The notes: generated from the sequence alone by a model not told the origin. Counted from the stretch's first letter, positions 17,652 to 32,169 are shown. The stretch is DNA of 64,000 bases from Burkholderiales bacterium PBB3 (GCA_002256115.1 NKIK01000001.1:186001-250000), one strand, 5' to 3'. Numbers and translations: made by a program.

Positions 17652-19280
17652 TTAAGCGCTGGGAAGCTTGTAATCGACCAGCAATTCACGCAGCTTGGAC
17701 TTTTGCATCTTGCCTGTGCCTCCCAGTGGAATGGCGTCTACAAACACCACGTCATCCGGGATTTGCCACTTGGCGGTTTTGCCTTCGTAAAAGGCCAGCA
17801 GTTCGGCCACACTGACATCCGTTCCGGGCTTTTTTACAACAGCAATGATGGGCCGCTCATCCCACTTGGGGTGCTTCATGCCAATGCAGGCCGCCATAGC
17901 CACGGCGGGGTGCGCCATGGCGATGTTTTCTACGTCAATGGAGCTGATCCACTCGCCACCCGATTTGATGACGTCCTTGCTGCGATCCGTGATTTGCATA
18001 AAGCCATCGGGGTCGATAGTGGCCACGTCGCCAGTAGGGAACCAGCCGTCGACTAAGGGGGAACCACCCTCGCCTTTGAAGTACTGGCTGATAACCCAAG
18101 GGCCTTTGACCAGCAAATCACCATAGGCTTTGCCGTCCCACGGCAGCTCTTTGCCGTCGCCATCAATGATCTTCATGTCGACCCCGTAGATGCCGCGCCC
18201 TTGTTTCAGGCGCACTTTCATCTTCTCTTCGGCGGGCAACTCTAAGTGCTTGTTTTTGAGGGTACACAGCGTGCCCAGAGGAGACAGCTCCGTCATACCC
18301 CAGGCGTGCAGCACCTCGACGCCATACACGTCATTGAAGGCGGTAATCATGGCCGGTGGGCAAGCCGACCCGCCAATGACAGTGCGCTTCAAGGTCGAGA
18401 ACTTGAGGTTGCCGCTTTGCACGTGGGCCAACATCATTTGCCATACGGTGGGTACACCCGCCGCAAAGTTCACTTTCTCGGATTCGATCAGGTCAAAAAT
18501 GGATTTGCCGTCCATAGCCGGGCCGGGGAACACCAGTTTTGCCCCAGTCATGGCGGCGGTGTAGGGAATGCCCCAGGCATTGACGTGGAACATAGGAACC
18601 ACCGGCAAGATGCAATCGCGTGCGCTTACGCCCATCACATCGGGCATGGCTACGGCGTAGGCGTGCAGGATGGTAGAGCGGTGGCTGTACAGCGCGGCCT
18701 TGGGGTTGCCCGTGGTACCGCTGGTGTAGCACATGCTCGATGCCGAATTTTCATCAAACTCGGGCCAAGCGTACTGGTCGCTTTGCTTGCCAATCCAGGC
18801 CTCGTAGCTTTGCAGACCGGGGATGCCGGTGTCTTCGGGCAGCTTGTCGGCATCACACAGCGCAATAAAGTGCTTGATCGTGCTGCAGCGTTTGTGGATA
18901 GCCTGGATGATGGGCAAAAAACTCATGTCAAAGCACAGCACTTGGTCTTCTGCATGGTCGGCAATCCAGACAATTTGATCAGGGTGCAGGCGCGGGTTCA
19001 GGGTGTGCAAAACGCGCCCCGAGCCGCTGACCCCAAAGTACAACTCCAGATGGCGGTAGCCGTTCCAGGCCAGCGTGGCCACACGATCGCTAAAGTTGAG
19101 CTTCATCTGGTCCAGCGCATTGGCCACGCGGCGCGAACGCTGGGCCACATTTTTGTAATTGGTGCGGTGAATATCACCCTCTACCCGGCGCGACACAATT
19201 TCACCTTCGCCGTGGTGACGTTCTGCAAAATCAATCAGGGACGAAATCAACAACTGCTGGTTCTGCATTAACCCGAACAT
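17652..19280 (-). CDS. Fatty acid/carboxylate-CoA ligase (AMP-forming)
   Basis: 542 residues. It belongs to the ANL superfamily, which activates a carboxylic acid to an acyl-adenylate and then to a CoA thioester. Visible motifs: P-loop [18 protein letters not shown], the [15 protein letters not shown] hinge, [15 protein letters not shown], and the C-terminal lysine in [12 protein letters not shown]. It resembles medium/long-chain acyl-CoA synthetases. It is first in an operon with a full Liv-type importer, suggesting uptake followed by activation of the same compound. The promoter should lie in 19281-19416, shared with the divergent selO gene. Confidence 0.88.
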   Translation of the reverse strand: MFGLMQNQQLLISSLIDFAERHHGEGEIVSRRVEGDIHRTNYKNVAQRSRRVANALDQMKLNFSDRVATLAWNGYRHLELYFGVSGSGRVLHTLNPRLHPDQIVWIADHAEDQVLCFDMSFLPIIQAIHKRCSTIKHFIALCDADKLPEDTGIPGLQSYEAWIGKQSDQYAWPEFDENSASSMCYTSGTTGNPKAALYSHRSTILHAYAVAMPDVMGVSARDCILPVVPMFHVNAWGIPYTAAMTGAKLVFPGPAMDGKSIFDLIESEKVNFAAGVPTVWQMMLAHVQSGNLKFSTLKRTVIGGSACPPAMITAFNDVYGVEVLHAWGMTELSPLGTLCTLKNKHLELPAEEKMKVRLKQGRGIYGVDMKIIDGDGKELPWDGKAYGDLLVKGPWVISQYFKGEGGSPLVDGWFPTGDVATIDPDGFMQITDRSKDVIKSGGEWISSIDVENIAMAHPAVAMAACIGMKHPKWDERPIIAVVKKPGTDVSVAELLAFYEGKTAKWQIPDDVVFVDAIPLGGTGKMQKSKLRELLVDYKLPSA

Positions 19281-19322
19281 GGTTTGCTCCTCAAATGAGT
19301 GGTGTTTTTAGGGCGAAATTTG

Positions 19323-19351
19323 CCACAAGCCTAAGGCGCTTGCGCTTGTGG
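19323..19351. promoter_or_regulatory. Inverted repeat in divergent promoter region
   Basis: CCACAAG (19323-19329) and CTTGTGG (19345-19351) are perfect arms around a 15-base spacer, between the divergent acyl-CoA ligase and selO genes. Position suggests an operator for a regulator of the importer operon; no regulator gene is adjacent. Confidence 0.35.
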
Positions 19352-19416
19352 TGAATACTACCCGCTCCATACCCCCACTCTGCCGAACGCTTTGACAAGT
19401 GCGGGACAATTCAGCT

Positions 19417-20901
19417 ATGACATTTCCCCCCCTAAATAGCCCAGCCCTGGACACCGGACTGATCTGGAATCACAGCTTCGCCGACTTGGGGGAAGACTTT
19501 TTTGTCCCCTTGCAACCCACACCACTGCCCGCTCCCTACTGGGTCGGCCGCAGCCCGGAGGTGGCCGAACAACTGGGCCTAGGTGCTGCCGCACTGCAGT
19601 CCGACGACTGGCTCAAGGCGCTCACAGGCAACCGCCCTTTGGCCGGCGGCAAAAGTCTGGCCAGCGTCTACAGCGGCCACCAGTTTGGCGTATGGGCTGG
19701 GCAGTTGGGTGATGGTCGGGCCATTCTCTTGGGTGAGGCCAATGGCCTGGAGATCCAGCTCAAGGGCGCGGGCTTGACGCCCTTTTCCCGCATGGGCGAT
19801 GGTCGGGCGGTGTTGCGCAGCAGCATCCGCGAGTTTTTGTGCAGCGAAGCCATGCACGCCTTGCACGTGCCCACCACCCGCGCGCTGTGCGTGACGGGTT
19901 CGGACGCGCCGGTGCGCCGCGAGACGCTGGAGACCTCGGCTGTGGTCACCCGCGTAGCGCCCAGCTTCATTCGCTTTGGTCACTTTGAGCATTTTTGCCA
20001 CCACGGGCAGCCCGAACAGCTCAAGACCTTGGCGGACTATGTGATAGATCGCTTTTACCCGCAGTGTCGCCAAGACCCGCGCTGGGGGGGCAATGCCTAT
20101 GCCGCATTTTTGTGGGAGGTGACCCAGCGCACAGCCGAGATGGTAGCGCTCTGGCAATCTGTGGGTTTTTGCCACGGGGTGATGAACACCGACAACATGA
20201 GCATTTTGGGACTCACCATCGACTACGGACCATTCCAGTTTCTGGACGCTTATGACCCTGGCCATGTCTGCAACCATTCCGACAACCAAGGCCGCTACGC
20301 CTTTTACAAACAGCCCAACGTGGCCTACTGGAACCTGTTTTGCCTGGGCCAGGCTTTGCTGCCGCTGATCGAAAAGCAAGAGCTGGCGATTTCCGCGCTG
20401 GAAACTTTCAAAACGGCGTACCCCGAGGCTTTGGCCACCCGCATGGCCGCCAAGCTGGGCCACACCCAGGCGTCTGCACAGACCAACGCCTTGGTGGAAG
20501 CACTGCTGCCACTGTTGGCCACCGACAAGGTGGACATGAGCATTTTTTGGCGGCGCTTGAGCCACTGGGCGCGCCATGCCGACCTGCAAGATGCCTCGGT
20601 GCGTGATTTGTTTTTGCAACGCGAAGCCGCTGACGCCTGGCTGCTACAATTTTCGGAGCTGCTCCCGCACTATCCACGGGCGCTACAGGCTGATTTAATG
20701 CTTAAAACCAACCCCAAATACGTTTTACGGAACCATTTGGGCGAAATGGCCATCCAATCCGCCAAATCTAAGGACTATTCCAAGCTCAACCAGCTTCTGG
20801 CCGTATTGCAAACGCCCTTTGACGAACACCCCGACCAGGAATCCTGGGCCGGTTTCCCGCCCGACTGGGCTTCCAGCATAGAAATTAGCTGCAGCTCTTA
20901 A
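19417..20901 (+). CDS. selO: Protein adenylyltransferase SelO (YdiU)
   Basis: 494 residues, the family length. SelO is a pseudokinase that transfers AMP from ATP to Ser/Thr/Tyr residues of proteins involved in redox balance. Visible signatures: [20 protein letters not shown] near residue 85, [17 protein letters not shown]-like segment after it, the metal-binding region [20 protein letters not shown], and [15 protein letters not shown] near the C-terminus. Residues 409-427 ([19 protein letters not shown]) are encoded by copy 4 of the interspersed element without breaking the frame. The ATG at 19417 is preferred over a GTG at 19399. msrB follows 10 bases later, a sensible pairing of redox functions. 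Confidence 0.93.
   Translation: MTFPPLNSPALDTGLIWNHSFADLGEDFFVPLQPTPLPAPYWVGRSPEVAEQLGLGAAALQSDDWLKALTGNRPLAGGKSLASVYSGHQFGVWAGQLGDGRAILLGEANGLEIQLKGAGLTPFSRMGDGRAVLRSSIREFLCSEAMHALHVPTTRALCVTGSDAPVRRETLETSAVVTRVAPSFIRFGHFEHFCHHGQPEQLKTLADYVIDRFYPQCRQDPRWGGNAYAAFLWEVTQRTAEMVALWQSVGFCHGVMNTDNMSILGLTIDYGPFQFLDAYDPGHVCNHSDNQGRYAFYKQPNVAYWNLFCLGQALLPLIEKQELAISALETFKTAYPEALATRMAAKLGHTQASAQTNALVEALLPLLATDKVDMSIFWRRLSHWARHADLQDASVRDLFLQREAADAWLLQFSELLPHYPRALQADLMLKTNPKYVLRNHLGEMAIQSAKSKDYSKLNQLLAVLQTPFDEHPDQESWAGFPPDWASSIEISCSS
20643..20697 (-). repeat. Interspersed element, copy 4 (inside selO)
   Basis: Reverse-orientation copy within selO. The core GGATAGTGCGGGAGCAGCT lies on the minus strand, and the hairpin tail GCTCCGAAAATTGTAGC is at the low-coordinate end. 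Read on the selO strand it encodes [15 protein letters not shown], a frame different from the copies in truB/cysI and in the hydrolase/DUF934 genes. Confidence 0.85.
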
Positions 20902-20911
20902 GCACTGAACC

Positions 20912-21319
20912 ATGACCTTCCCTATCGAAAAAACCGAAGCCGAATGGAAAGCCCTGCTGGCCGAACAAGGCGCAGAGCCTGTGGCTTTTCAGGTCACCCG
21001 CCATGCGGCGACTGAGCGCCCATTCACTGGCAAGTTTGAAACCCACTGGGCCGACGGCAGCTACCACTGCATGTGCTGCGGGTCCAAACTGTTTGATTCG
21101 GATACCAAATTTGATGCGCATTGCGGCTGGCCCAGTTTTTCACTGGCCATACCCGGTGCTATCAAAGAAATCACCGACCTCAGCCACGGCATGAAACGGG
21201 TAGAAACCGTGTGCGCCCAGTGTGGAGCGCATTTGGGTCATGTGTTTGAAGATGGCCCCACAGACACCGGCCTGCGCTATTGCATGAACTCGGCCTCGTT
21301 AAACTTCACGCCTGCATGA
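20912..21319 (+). CDS. msrB: Peptide-methionine (R)-S-oxide reductase MsrB
   Basis: 135 residues. It reduces the R epimer of methionine sulfoxide in proteins. The catalytic cysteine is C124 in [11 protein letters not shown]. Zinc ligands are the two pairs in [11 protein letters not shown] and CAQCG. The [10 protein letters not shown] segment is conserved. The stop overlaps the yciB start (ATGA). Confidence 0.95.
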   Translation: MTFPIEKTEAEWKALLAEQGAEPVAFQVTRHAATERPFTGKFETHWADGSYHCMCCGSKLFDSDTKFDAHCGWPSFSLAIPGAIKEITDLSHGMKRVETVCAQCGAHLGHVFEDGPTDTGLRYCMNSASLNFTPA

Positions 21320-21897
21320 GAACTCTGCTCGACTTCATCCCCATCCTGTTGTTCTTCGCGGCCTACAAGCTGCACGCTTGGTTTGGCGTCGGTAAAGAGG
21401 AGGCGATTTACTTCGCAACCCCCATCTTGATGCTGGCCACCTGCCTGCAAATGGCCATCGTGTACGCCCTGGACCGCAAGCTGACAACCATGAACAAAGT
21501 CACGCTGGGCATGGTGCTGGTGTTTGGCAGCGTGACCTTGGCGCTGCATGACAAACGCTTTGTGATGTGGAAGCCCACGGTACTGTGGATCGTCTTCGCA
21601 CTGGCGATGGCGGTAGCCCATTGGGGACTGAAAAAGAATTTTCTGAAGTCCACCATGGGCAGCCAACTGGATCTGCCGGAGACGGTGTGGAACAAGCTGG
21701 ACATCGCCTGGATGGGGTTTTTCCTGTTCTTGGCGGCCAGCAACGCCTTTGTGGTGGCCTTCTATTCAGAGGAAGAATGGGTCAACTTCAAAGTGTGGGG
21801 CTACGGCTTCTGGTTGGTGTTCTTCTTGGGCCAGGGCTTGTACATGGCACCGCATATGTCGGTTGAAGAAGAGCCTCAGGCAGGACCCAAGCCATGA
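21316..21897 (+). CDS. yciB: YciB family inner membrane protein (septation protein A)
   Basis: 193 residues with about five membrane segments, starting [20 protein letters not shown]. Family marks include [16 protein letters not shown] and the motif region [16 protein letters not shown]. YciB is a conserved inner membrane protein linked to envelope biogenesis and cell division. The ATG at 21316 overlaps the msrB stop; an upstream in-frame ATG at 21280 lies inside msrB and is rejected. It is coupled in turn to the BolA gene (ATGA). Confidence 0.93.
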   Translation: MRTLLDFIPILLFFAAYKLHAWFGVGKEEAIYFATPILMLATCLQMAIVYALDRKLTTMNKVTLGMVLVFGSVTLALHDKRFVMWKPTVLWIVFALAMAVAHWGLKKNFLKSTMGSQLDLPETVWNKLDIAWMGFFLFLAASNAFVVAFYSEEEWVNFKVWGYGFWLVFFLGQGLYMAPHMSVEEEPQAGPKP

Positions 21898-22196
21898 CCG
21901 CTGCGCCAACTGCTGCCCTGCTGGATGCGCGCTTGCGCACCGTCCTGCAACCCAGCCGCCTGGAAGTGATCGACGAGAGCTACCAGCATGCGGGCCATGT
22001 GGGTTCCAATGGCACGGGTGTGGGTACCCATTTTCGGGTGCGTATTGCTTCACCTTTGTTTACAAATTGCAGTCGGGTGGCACGCCACCGCCTTGTGTAT
22101 GATGCGCTCCAAGATTTCATTGACCAAGGGCTGCACGCCCTGGCCATTGAGGCCGAAGAGACATCTCCAGCCACCCCCGGTGGCGTTTCTGTGTAG
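21894..22196 (+). CDS. BolA family protein
   Basis: 100 residues. The BolA/IbaG fold is recognised from LEVIDESYQHAGH and HFRVRIASPLFTNCSRVARHRLVYDAL. Such proteins work with monothiol glutaredoxins in iron-sulfur cluster handling or act as stress morphogens. In Comamonadaceae it typically sits between yciB and the parvulin gene, as here. Start ATG overlaps the yciB stop. Confidence 0.9.
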   Translation: MTAAPTAALLDARLRTVLQPSRLEVIDESYQHAGHVGSNGTGVGTHFRVRIASPLFTNCSRVARHRLVYDALQDFIDQGLHALAIEAEETSPATPGGVSV

Positions 22197-22226
22197 TTCC
22201 TTGTTTGTTTTCCTGAAAGTACTCTG

Positions 22227-23009
22227 ATGAAGAAGCATATTTTTTCCGCTTTGACGGCCGCCGCCATGCTGGCTGCCGCACCCGTGGCCTTTGCCCAAAA
22301 CGTGGCCATCGTCAATGGCAAGGCGGTACCGCAGTCACGCGTGGACGCTTTGGTCCAGCAAGTGACGAATTCGGGTAAGCAAGTTACCCCCGAAATCCAA
22401 GCGCAGATCAAAGAAGAAGTGATTGCACGCGAAGTGTTTATGCAAGAAGCCCAAGTGCGCGGCCTGGACGCTACTGCAGACTTCAAGACGCAAATGGAAT
22501 TGGCCCGCCAAACCATTTTGATTCGCAGCCTGTTTGCCGATTACCAAAAGAAGAACCCGATTTCTGACGACGATATCAAGGCCGAGTACGACAAGTTTGC
22601 CGCCGCGAACAGCGGCAAAGAGTACAAAGCCCGCCACATCTTGGTAGAAAAAGAAGAGAAAGCCAAAGCCATCATTGCCCAGCTGAAAAAGGGCGGCAAG
22701 TTTGAAGACATCGCCAAGAAAGAATCTAAAGACCCAGGTTCGGGTGCCAACGGTGGTGACTTGGATTGGGCCAACCCCAGCAACTACGTGAAAGAGTTCT
22801 CGGAAGCCCTGATCGGCCTGCAAAAGGGCAAGATGACAGAGACTCCGGTGAAGACCCAGTTTGGTTACCACATCATTCGTTTGGATGACATTCGTGATGC
22901 CAAGCTGCCCAAGTTTGAAGAAGTGAAGCCTCAAGTAGCCCAGCAGATGCAACAACAACGCATGGGCAAGTTCCAAGAAGAACTGCGTAGCAAGGCCAAG
23001 GTCGAATAA
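22227..23009 (+). CDS. Periplasmic peptidyl-prolyl cis-trans isomerase (parvulin type)
   Basis: 260 residues. Signal peptide MKKHIFSALTAAAMLAAAPVAFA. A SurA/PrsA-like N-terminal helical chaperone region comes next, then a PpiC parvulin domain from about residue 130 (YKARHILVEKEEKA, SKDPGSGANGGDLDW, PVKTQFGYHIIRLDD). It should assist folding of exported proteins. A clear intrinsic terminator follows at 23033-23058. Confidence 0.93.
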   Translation: MKKHIFSALTAAAMLAAAPVAFAQNVAIVNGKAVPQSRVDALVQQVTNSGKQVTPEIQAQIKEEVIAREVFMQEAQVRGLDATADFKTQMELARQTILIRSLFADYQKKNPISDDDIKAEYDKFAAANSGKEYKARHILVEKEEKAKAIIAQLKKGGKFEDIAKKESKDPGSGANGGDLDWANPSNYVKEFSEALIGLQKGKMTETPVKTQFGYHIIRLDDIRDAKLPKFEEVKPQVAQQMQQQRMGKFQEELRSKAKVE

Positions 23010-23032
23010 GACGAGCCCTGTGCTTGTTAGAA

Positions 23033-23058
23033 AACGCGGCTTAGGCCGCGTTTTTTTT
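23033..23058 (+). terminator. Intrinsic terminator after the parvulin gene
   Basis: AACGCGGC (23033-23040), loop TTAG, GCCGCGTT (23045-23052), with a run of eight T from 23051. It ends the selO-msrB-yciB-bolA-ppi block. Confidence 0.9.
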
Positions 23059-23089
23059 CGCACGTCATCCTGATCGGTAAATTGAACAC

Positions 23090-23560
23090 ATGAACCCTAA
23101 GCACATCTCCATCACCGTGCGTGAGGCCCAGGTGCAAGACGTGGAAGCTATCGCTCCGCTCTTTGATGCCTACCGCCAGTTTTACAAGCAGGCTGCCGAT
23201 GCTGCATTGGCCGCCGAATTCATCCGTGCGCGCCTGGTCAGCAAGGAGTCCACGATTTTTCTGGCCAGTACAGCAGACGGTCAGGCAGTCGGTTTTTGCC
23301 AGTTGTACCCTAGCTTCTGCTCGGTGATTGCCCGGCCTATCGGCGTGCTGTATGACCTGTTTGTATCGCCTGCAGTGCGCGAAGGTGGCGTTGGCCGGGC
23401 CTTGATGCAGGCCGCAGAGCGCTACGCCCAAACGGCAGGCTGGGCCCGGCTGGATTTAACGACGGCAAAGACCAACACCCAGGCGCAAGCGCTGTATGAG
23501 TCGCAGGGCTGGGTGCGGGATGAAGTTTTCTACGCTTACAACAAAGTGACGGGCCCGTAG
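23090..23560 (+). CDS. GNAT family N-acetyltransferase
   Basis: 156 residues. The GNAT acetyl-CoA-binding motif A is visible as LYDLFVSPAVREGGVGRALMQAAERYA, followed by LDLTTAKTNTQAQALYESQGW. N-terminal ITVREAQVQDVEAIAPLF is the usual first strand and helix. The substrate is unknown. It ends convergent with the tadA fusion gene, 12 bases away. Confidence 0.9.
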   Translation: MNPKHISITVREAQVQDVEAIAPLFDAYRQFYKQAADAALAAEFIRARLVSKESTIFLASTADGQAVGFCQLYPSFCSVIARPIGVLYDLFVSPAVREGGVGRALMQAAERYAQTAGWARLDLTTAKTNTQAQALYESQGWVRDEVFYAYNKVTGP

Positions 23561-23566
23561 GCCCGT
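23549..23566. terminator. Hairpin between convergent genes
   Basis: ACGGGCC (23549-23555), loop, GGCCCGT (23560-23566), spanning the stop of the GNAT gene and lying just past the stop of the tadA fusion. No T-run, so only a possible bidirectional terminator. Confidence 0.35.
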
Positions 23567-23572
23567 TCTGGT

Positions 23573-25251
<1,679 letters not shown>

Positions 25252-25326
25252 GGTGACTCCTTCGGTTTGGCGCAGACTTTAGCCCAAGTCCGGCATCACA
25301 ATCCCACATTCACGACAACATGAACG

Positions 25327-26415
25327 ATGCAAGACGCTCTCTTTCCTGACGAGGAGCCAGATCTGAGCGCTACACCCCAAGCGAAGACTAAGGCGAAGCG
25401 GCGTAGCAAGGCCAAGGAGGCTGACGAGGCTTCGGCCGCGCATTCAGCTACCGTACGCGCACAGCCCGCTGATCCTGCGCTGCATGCTTTGGCTGCGGAG
25501 TTACCCGCGCTGGCGCGCCTGGGCACGTCCTCGTGGACCTACCCGGGCTGGGCCGGACTGGTGTGGGATGGCGACTATGCCGACGCAGACCTGTCCAAGC
25601 ACGGCTTGAAGGCCTACGCCCAGCATCCGCTGTTTCGCACCGTTAGCATCGATCGCACGTTTTACCGGCCTCTGACCACCAGCCAGTTTTCCCGATATGC
25701 CTCGCAGGTGCCGGACGACTTCCGGTTTGTGGTGAAAGCCCCGAGCCTGGTTGCCGATGCGTCGATACGCGATGACCAGGGACAAGGCATGAAAGCCAAC
25801 CCGGTATTTCTGGACCCGGTGCTGGCGGTGCAGCAATTTTTACAGCCGGCGCTAGAGGGCCTGGGCGTCAAGATAGGGGCCCTCGTGTTTGAGCTGAGCC
25901 CCCTGCCCGACCATTTGCTGCGCAATATGCCGGAGGTGTTGCTGCGGCTCAAAGCCATGCTGGCGGCGCTGCCCGATTTGCGGGCTCTAACACCCGACGG
26001 CGTGGTGGCGGTGGAGGTGCGCAACCGCCAATTCTTAACACCCGAATTTGTCGCGGTTTTGCGCAGTGTGGGGGCTACCTACTGCCTGGGTTTGCACCCC
26101 AAATTACCCGCCATTGAAGTGCAATTGAAGCTGCTACGCACGCTGTGGCCAGGCCCGTTGGTCTGCCGCTGGAATCTGCATGCACGCCATGGTCCGTATG
26201 GTTACGAGGCTGCCGAAAAGTTATATAGCCCCTATGGAAAAACCGTGGACCCCGACCCGGAGACTCGCACGGCATTGGCCAGTGTGATAGCGGGCACCGT
26301 AGGCGCCGGACAACGCGCCTACGTGACTGTGAGTAACAAAGCGGAAGGGAGTGCGCCGCTATCCGTGGCGGCACTGGCGCAAGCCGTGGTGGATTTGCAG
26401 CGCCTGCGCGGGTAA
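25327..26415 (+). CDS. DUF72 family protein (YecE-like)
   Basis: 362 residues. After about 60 low-complexity residues rich in Lys and Ala comes a TIM-barrel-like DUF72 domain: RLGTSSWTYPGWAG, VSIDRTFYRPLT, FRFVVKAPSLVAD, VAVEVRNRQFL and RAYVTVSNKAEG. The family is widespread and its biochemical role is not established to my knowledge. It is longer than YecE because of the N-terminal tail. It converges with guaA. Confidence 0.88.
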   Translation: MQDALFPDEEPDLSATPQAKTKAKRRSKAKEADEASAAHSATVRAQPADPALHALAAELPALARLGTSSWTYPGWAGLVWDGDYADADLSKHGLKAYAQHPLFRTVSIDRTFYRPLTTSQFSRYASQVPDDFRFVVKAPSLVADASIRDDQGQGMKANPVFLDPVLAVQQFLQPALEGLGVKIGALVFELSPLPDHLLRNMPEVLLRLKAMLAALPDLRALTPDGVVAVEVRNRQFLTPEFVAVLRSVGATYCLGLHPKLPAIEVQLKLLRTLWPGPLVCRWNLHARHGPYGYEAAEKLYSPYGKTVDPDPETRTALASVIAGTVGAGQRAYVTVSNKAEGSAPLSVAALAQAVVDLQRLRG

Positions 26416-26430
26416 TGTGGGGTTAAGGCG

Positions 26431-28044
26431 TCATTCCCACTCAATCGTGGCAGGAGGCTTGCTCGATACATCGTAGGTCACGCGGTTGATACCGCGCACT
26501 TCGTTGATGATGCGACCTGACACTTTTTTCAGCAAGGCGTACGGCAACTCCGCCCAGTCCGCTGTCATGAAGTCGCTGGTCTGCACTGCGCGCAAGGCGA
26601 CGACGTAGTCGTAGGTGCGGCCATCACCCATCACGCCCACGCTTTTTACTGGCAAAAACACGGTGAATGCTTGGCTGGTCAGTTGGTACCAGGTCTTGCC
26701 GGTGGCTTCGTCCTTGAAGTTACGCAGCTCTTCGATGAAGATGGCATCGGCACGGCGCAGCAGGTCGGCGTATTCCTTCTTCACCTCACCGAGTATCCGC
26801 ACGCCCAAACCGGGGCCGGGGAAAGGATGCCGGTAAACCATGTCGTGCGGCAAGCCCAAAGCCACACCCAGCTCGCGCACTTCGTCTTTGAACAACTCAC
26901 GCAAGGGCTCCAGCAATTTCAGGCCCAATTGCTCCGGCAAACCGCCCACGTTGTGGTGGCTCTTAATCGTGACAGCTTTCTTGTTGCCAGCGCCACCGGA
27001 CTCGATCACATCAGGGTAAATCGTGCCCTGGGCTAGCCACTTAGCGCCCTTGGCACCTTCGCCTTTTAGCTTGGCGGCTTCCTGTTTGAACACTGTGACG
27101 AATTCACCGCCGATGATCTTGCGCTTTGCTTCGGGGTCGCTCACACCGTTGAGCTTGCCCAGAAACAAATCCGACGCGTCGGCACGAATCACCTTGGCGT
27201 GCAGCTTGCCGACAAACATATCCATCACCATGTCGCCTTCGTTCAGGCGCAACAGGCCATGGTCGACAAAGACGCAGGTCAGCTGGTCGCCAATCGCGCG
27301 GTGGATCAGCGCTGCGGCCACGGACGAATCGACACCACCAGAGAGACCCAGAATGACCTCTTCGTCGCCCACCTGTTCACGGATGCGCGCAACCGCTTCG
27401 CTGATGTAGTCACCCATGATCCAATCGGGCCGGGTGCCGCAAATGCCGAGCACAAAGCGGTTCAACATCGCTTGGCCTTGCACGGTGTGGGTCACCTCCG
27501 GGTGAAATTGCACGGCGTAAAACTTCCGTGATTCATCTGCCATGCCTGCGATGGGGCAACTCTCGGTGCTGGCCATCAGCTTGAAGCCAGGTGGCAACTC
27601 GGTCACCTTGTCGCCATGGCTCATCCATACGTTGAGCATGCCCTCGCCCTCGGGCGTGGTGAAGTCAGCAATGTCTTTGAGCAAGGCAGTATGGCCCCGG
27701 GCGCGGACGGCTGCAAAGCCGAATTCGCGGGTGTGGCCAGTCTCGACCTTGCCACCCAATTGCTGCGCCATGGTTTGCATGCCGTAGCAAATGCCCAGCA
27801 CGGGCACGCCCAGTTCAAACACAGCAGCGGGCGCGCGGTCGGTGGTGTCCTCGGTCACGCTGGCGTGACTGCCAGACAGGATGATGCCCTTCAAGCTGCC
27901 GTCGGCCGCGTACTTGCGAATCCATTCGTCGCTCACATCGCAGGGATGCACTTCACAAAACACATGCGCTTCGCGCACGCGGCGGGCGATCAGTTGGGTA
28001 ACTTGGGAGCCGAAGTCAAGGATGAGGATGCGTTCGTGTGTCAT
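26431..28044 (-). CDS. guaA: GMP synthase (glutamine-hydrolysing)
   Basis: 537 residues. It converts XMP to GMP using glutamine. The N-terminal class I amidotransferase has nucleophile C86 in VLGICYGMQ and its histidine in [10 protein letters not shown]. The ATP-pyrophosphatase P-loop is [15 protein letters not shown]. The dimerisation domain ends canonically with [14 protein letters not shown]. It follows guaB and an MFS gene on the same strand. Confidence 0.97.
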   Translation of the reverse strand: MTHERILILDFGSQVTQLIARRVREAHVFCEVHPCDVSDEWIRKYAADGSLKGIILSGSHASVTEDTTDRAPAAVFELGVPVLGICYGMQTMAQQLGGKVETGHTREFGFAAVRARGHTALLKDIADFTTPEGEGMLNVWMSHGDKVTELPPGFKLMASTESCPIAGMADESRKFYAVQFHPEVTHTVQGQAMLNRFVLGICGTRPDWIMGDYISEAVARIREQVGDEEVILGLSGGVDSSVAAALIHRAIGDQLTCVFVDHGLLRLNEGDMVMDMFVGKLHAKVIRADASDLFLGKLNGVSDPEAKRKIIGGEFVTVFKQEAAKLKGEGAKGAKWLAQGTIYPDVIESGGAGNKKAVTIKSHHNVGGLPEQLGLKLLEPLRELFKDEVRELGVALGLPHDMVYRHPFPGPGLGVRILGEVKKEYADLLRRADAIFIEELRNFKDEATGKTWYQLTSQAFTVFLPVKSVGVMGDGRTYDYVVALRAVQTSDFMTADWAELPYALLKKVSGRIINEVRGINRVTYDVSSKPPATIEWE

Positions 28045-28053
28045 GGGGAAAAC

Positions 28054-30841
<2,788 letters not shown>

Positions 30842-30843
30842 CT

Positions 30844-31368
30844 ATGAAAATGCTGAAAAACCTTTTCGCTCTAGGTCTGCTTTGCGTCTGTACCTTGGCC
30901 GCAGCGCAATGGCAGTGGTTGGACAAAGATGGCCGCAAGGTCTTCAGTGACCGGGCCCCCCCCCCTGATATTCTTGAAAAAAATATCCTTAAACGCCCCG
31001 GCGGCAAGGTGACGCCGCCTACTGCACCTGCAGCGCAAGAAGGTGCAAGTAGTACCGATCAGACCGCAGCCGCGAGCCCAGCCGTACCCGCCAGTGCCGC
31101 CAAAGGTGTGGGCGTAGACAAAGAACTAGAGGCCAAAAAGAAGCAGGCGGCAGATGCAGAAGCCGCCAAGCGCAAAGCCGAAGAAGAGAAGATCGTGAAG
31201 GCCAAGATAGAAAACTGTGCCCGTGCCAAGCAGGCGAAGGCGGGCCTGGATTCTGGTATTCGTATCAGCCGTGTGAACGGTGCAGGTGAGCGCGAAGTGA
31301 TGGACGAAACAGCGCGCGCAGCCGAGGCCAAGCGCATTCAGGCCATCATGGACACCGACTGCAAGTAG
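30844..31368 (+). CDS. DUF4124 domain-containing protein
   Basis: 174 residues. Signal peptide MKMLKNLFALGLLCVCTLAAA, then the DUF4124 motif WQWLDKDGRKVFSDRAPPPDI. After it comes a low-complexity Ala/Lys/Glu helix (residues about 85-130), then a C-terminal part with conserved Cys (ENCARAKQAKAGLDSG, MDTDCK). Such proteins are common in Burkholderiales envelopes, with unknown role. Divergent from guaB. Confidence 0.85.
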   Translation: MKMLKNLFALGLLCVCTLAAAQWQWLDKDGRKVFSDRAPPPDILEKNILKRPGGKVTPPTAPAAQEGASSTDQTAAASPAVPASAAKGVGVDKELEAKKKQAADAEAAKRKAEEEKIVKAKIENCARAKQAKAGLDSGIRISRVNGAGEREVMDETARAAEAKRIQAIMDTDCK

Positions 31369-31377
31369 TTTCCTGAA

Positions 31378-31405
31378 AAAAGCCGCGGCTCAGTACCCGG
31401 CTTTT
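31378..31405. terminator. Bidirectional intrinsic terminator
   Basis: AAAAGCCG (31378-31385) and CGGCTTTT (31398-31405) are perfect arms between the convergent DUF4124 gene and rnfH. The rnfH stop lies in the loop. Confidence 0.75.
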
Positions 31406-31725
31406 CCCCCAGCGCGGCGGGTCTTGAACAGACCCGCTTTTTTTGCGCCCTGGTGGGCAAAGCGCTCTCGTCGCGCCACCTTGGGGTCCACCAGAAGCGG
31501 ACGAACCAACTCCAGACGATCATCCGCTTGCAGCACCTGGCTTCCAGGCACCTGGCGGCCCCAGATGGCCAACTCTAAACTTTGCAATTGCGCCTCCGTT
31601 ATGGCATCCAGCAGCCCGCTAGCACGCAGCGCTTGGCTGGCGGTCGCGCCCTCCTCCACGCTGAGCTGCATTTCCTGGACGGATCGTGGCGCCAAGGACA
31701 CCACCAGGGTCACGTTAAAGGCCAC
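31390..31725 (-). CDS. rnfH: RnfH family ubiquitin-like protein
   Basis: 111 residues. UPF0125/RnfH beta-grasp fold: VVSLAPRSVQEMQLSVEEGA, then IWGRQVPGSQVLQADDRLELVRPLLVDPKVARRER, which is the family's closing motif. The function is not firmly known. It directly follows ratA (start adjacent to the ratA stop), the conserved ratA-rnfH order. Confidence 0.93.
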   Translation of the reverse strand: MAFNVTLVVSLAPRSVQEMQLSVEEGATASQALRASGLLDAITEAQLQSLELAIWGRQVPGSQVLQADDRLELVRPLLVDPKVARRERFAHQGAKKAGLFKTRRAGGKAGY

Positions 31726-32169
31726 CTAAGCCCCGTAGACCTGTTGCGCACGCTTGACGAAGGCATCAACCAGCGTACTGGCAATCTTGTCGAACACTGG
31801 CCCCACCAATTTGCCCAGCGTTGCGTTGTCAAACCCATAGGTCAAGGTCAACTCCACCCGGCAAGCGCGCTGGGAGCCATCGCCTACCGGCAAAAATTTC
31901 CATTCACCGTGCAGCTTAGAAAATGGACCATTCACCAGTTCAATGTCCACTTGGCTCGGCGCGTTATGGATGTTGCGGGTGGTAAAGGTCTGGCGAATGC
32001 CGCTAAAGGAAATGCCGATTTCCGCCAGCATGCCGTTGTCGGTGTGTTCCAAAACGCGCGCATGGTCACACCAGGGAAGGAAGGCGTGGTACTGGTCCAC
32101 ATCCGTCACCAACACGTACATTTCTTGGGGGCTGTACCAGATTAAAACGGACTTGTGAACGGTTTTCAT
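31726..32169 (-). CDS. ratA: RatA/Coq10-type START-domain protein
   Basis: 147 residues. The SRPBCC fold starts MKTVHKSVLIWYSPQEMY and shows FLPWCDHARVLE and GPFSKLHGEWKFLP. In E. coli RatA was reported to block 70S ribosome association; the family also resembles Coq10, a ubiquinone-binding protein, so either role is possible. It is divergent from smpB, a gene order conserved in Proteobacteria. Confidence 0.92.
   Translation of the reverse strand: MKTVHKSVLIWYSPQEMYVLVTDVDQYHAFLPWCDHARVLEHTDNGMLAEIGISFSGIRQTFTTRNIHNAPSQVDIELVNGPFSKLHGEWKFLPVGDGSQRACRVELTLTYGFDNATLGKLVGPVFDKIASTLVDAFVKRAQQVYGA

Noticed and set aside
21155-21185. GCTATCAAAGAAATC in msrB as a possible element tail
   Set aside because: There is no core next to it, and the encoded [11 protein letters not shown] matches the normal MsrB sequence.
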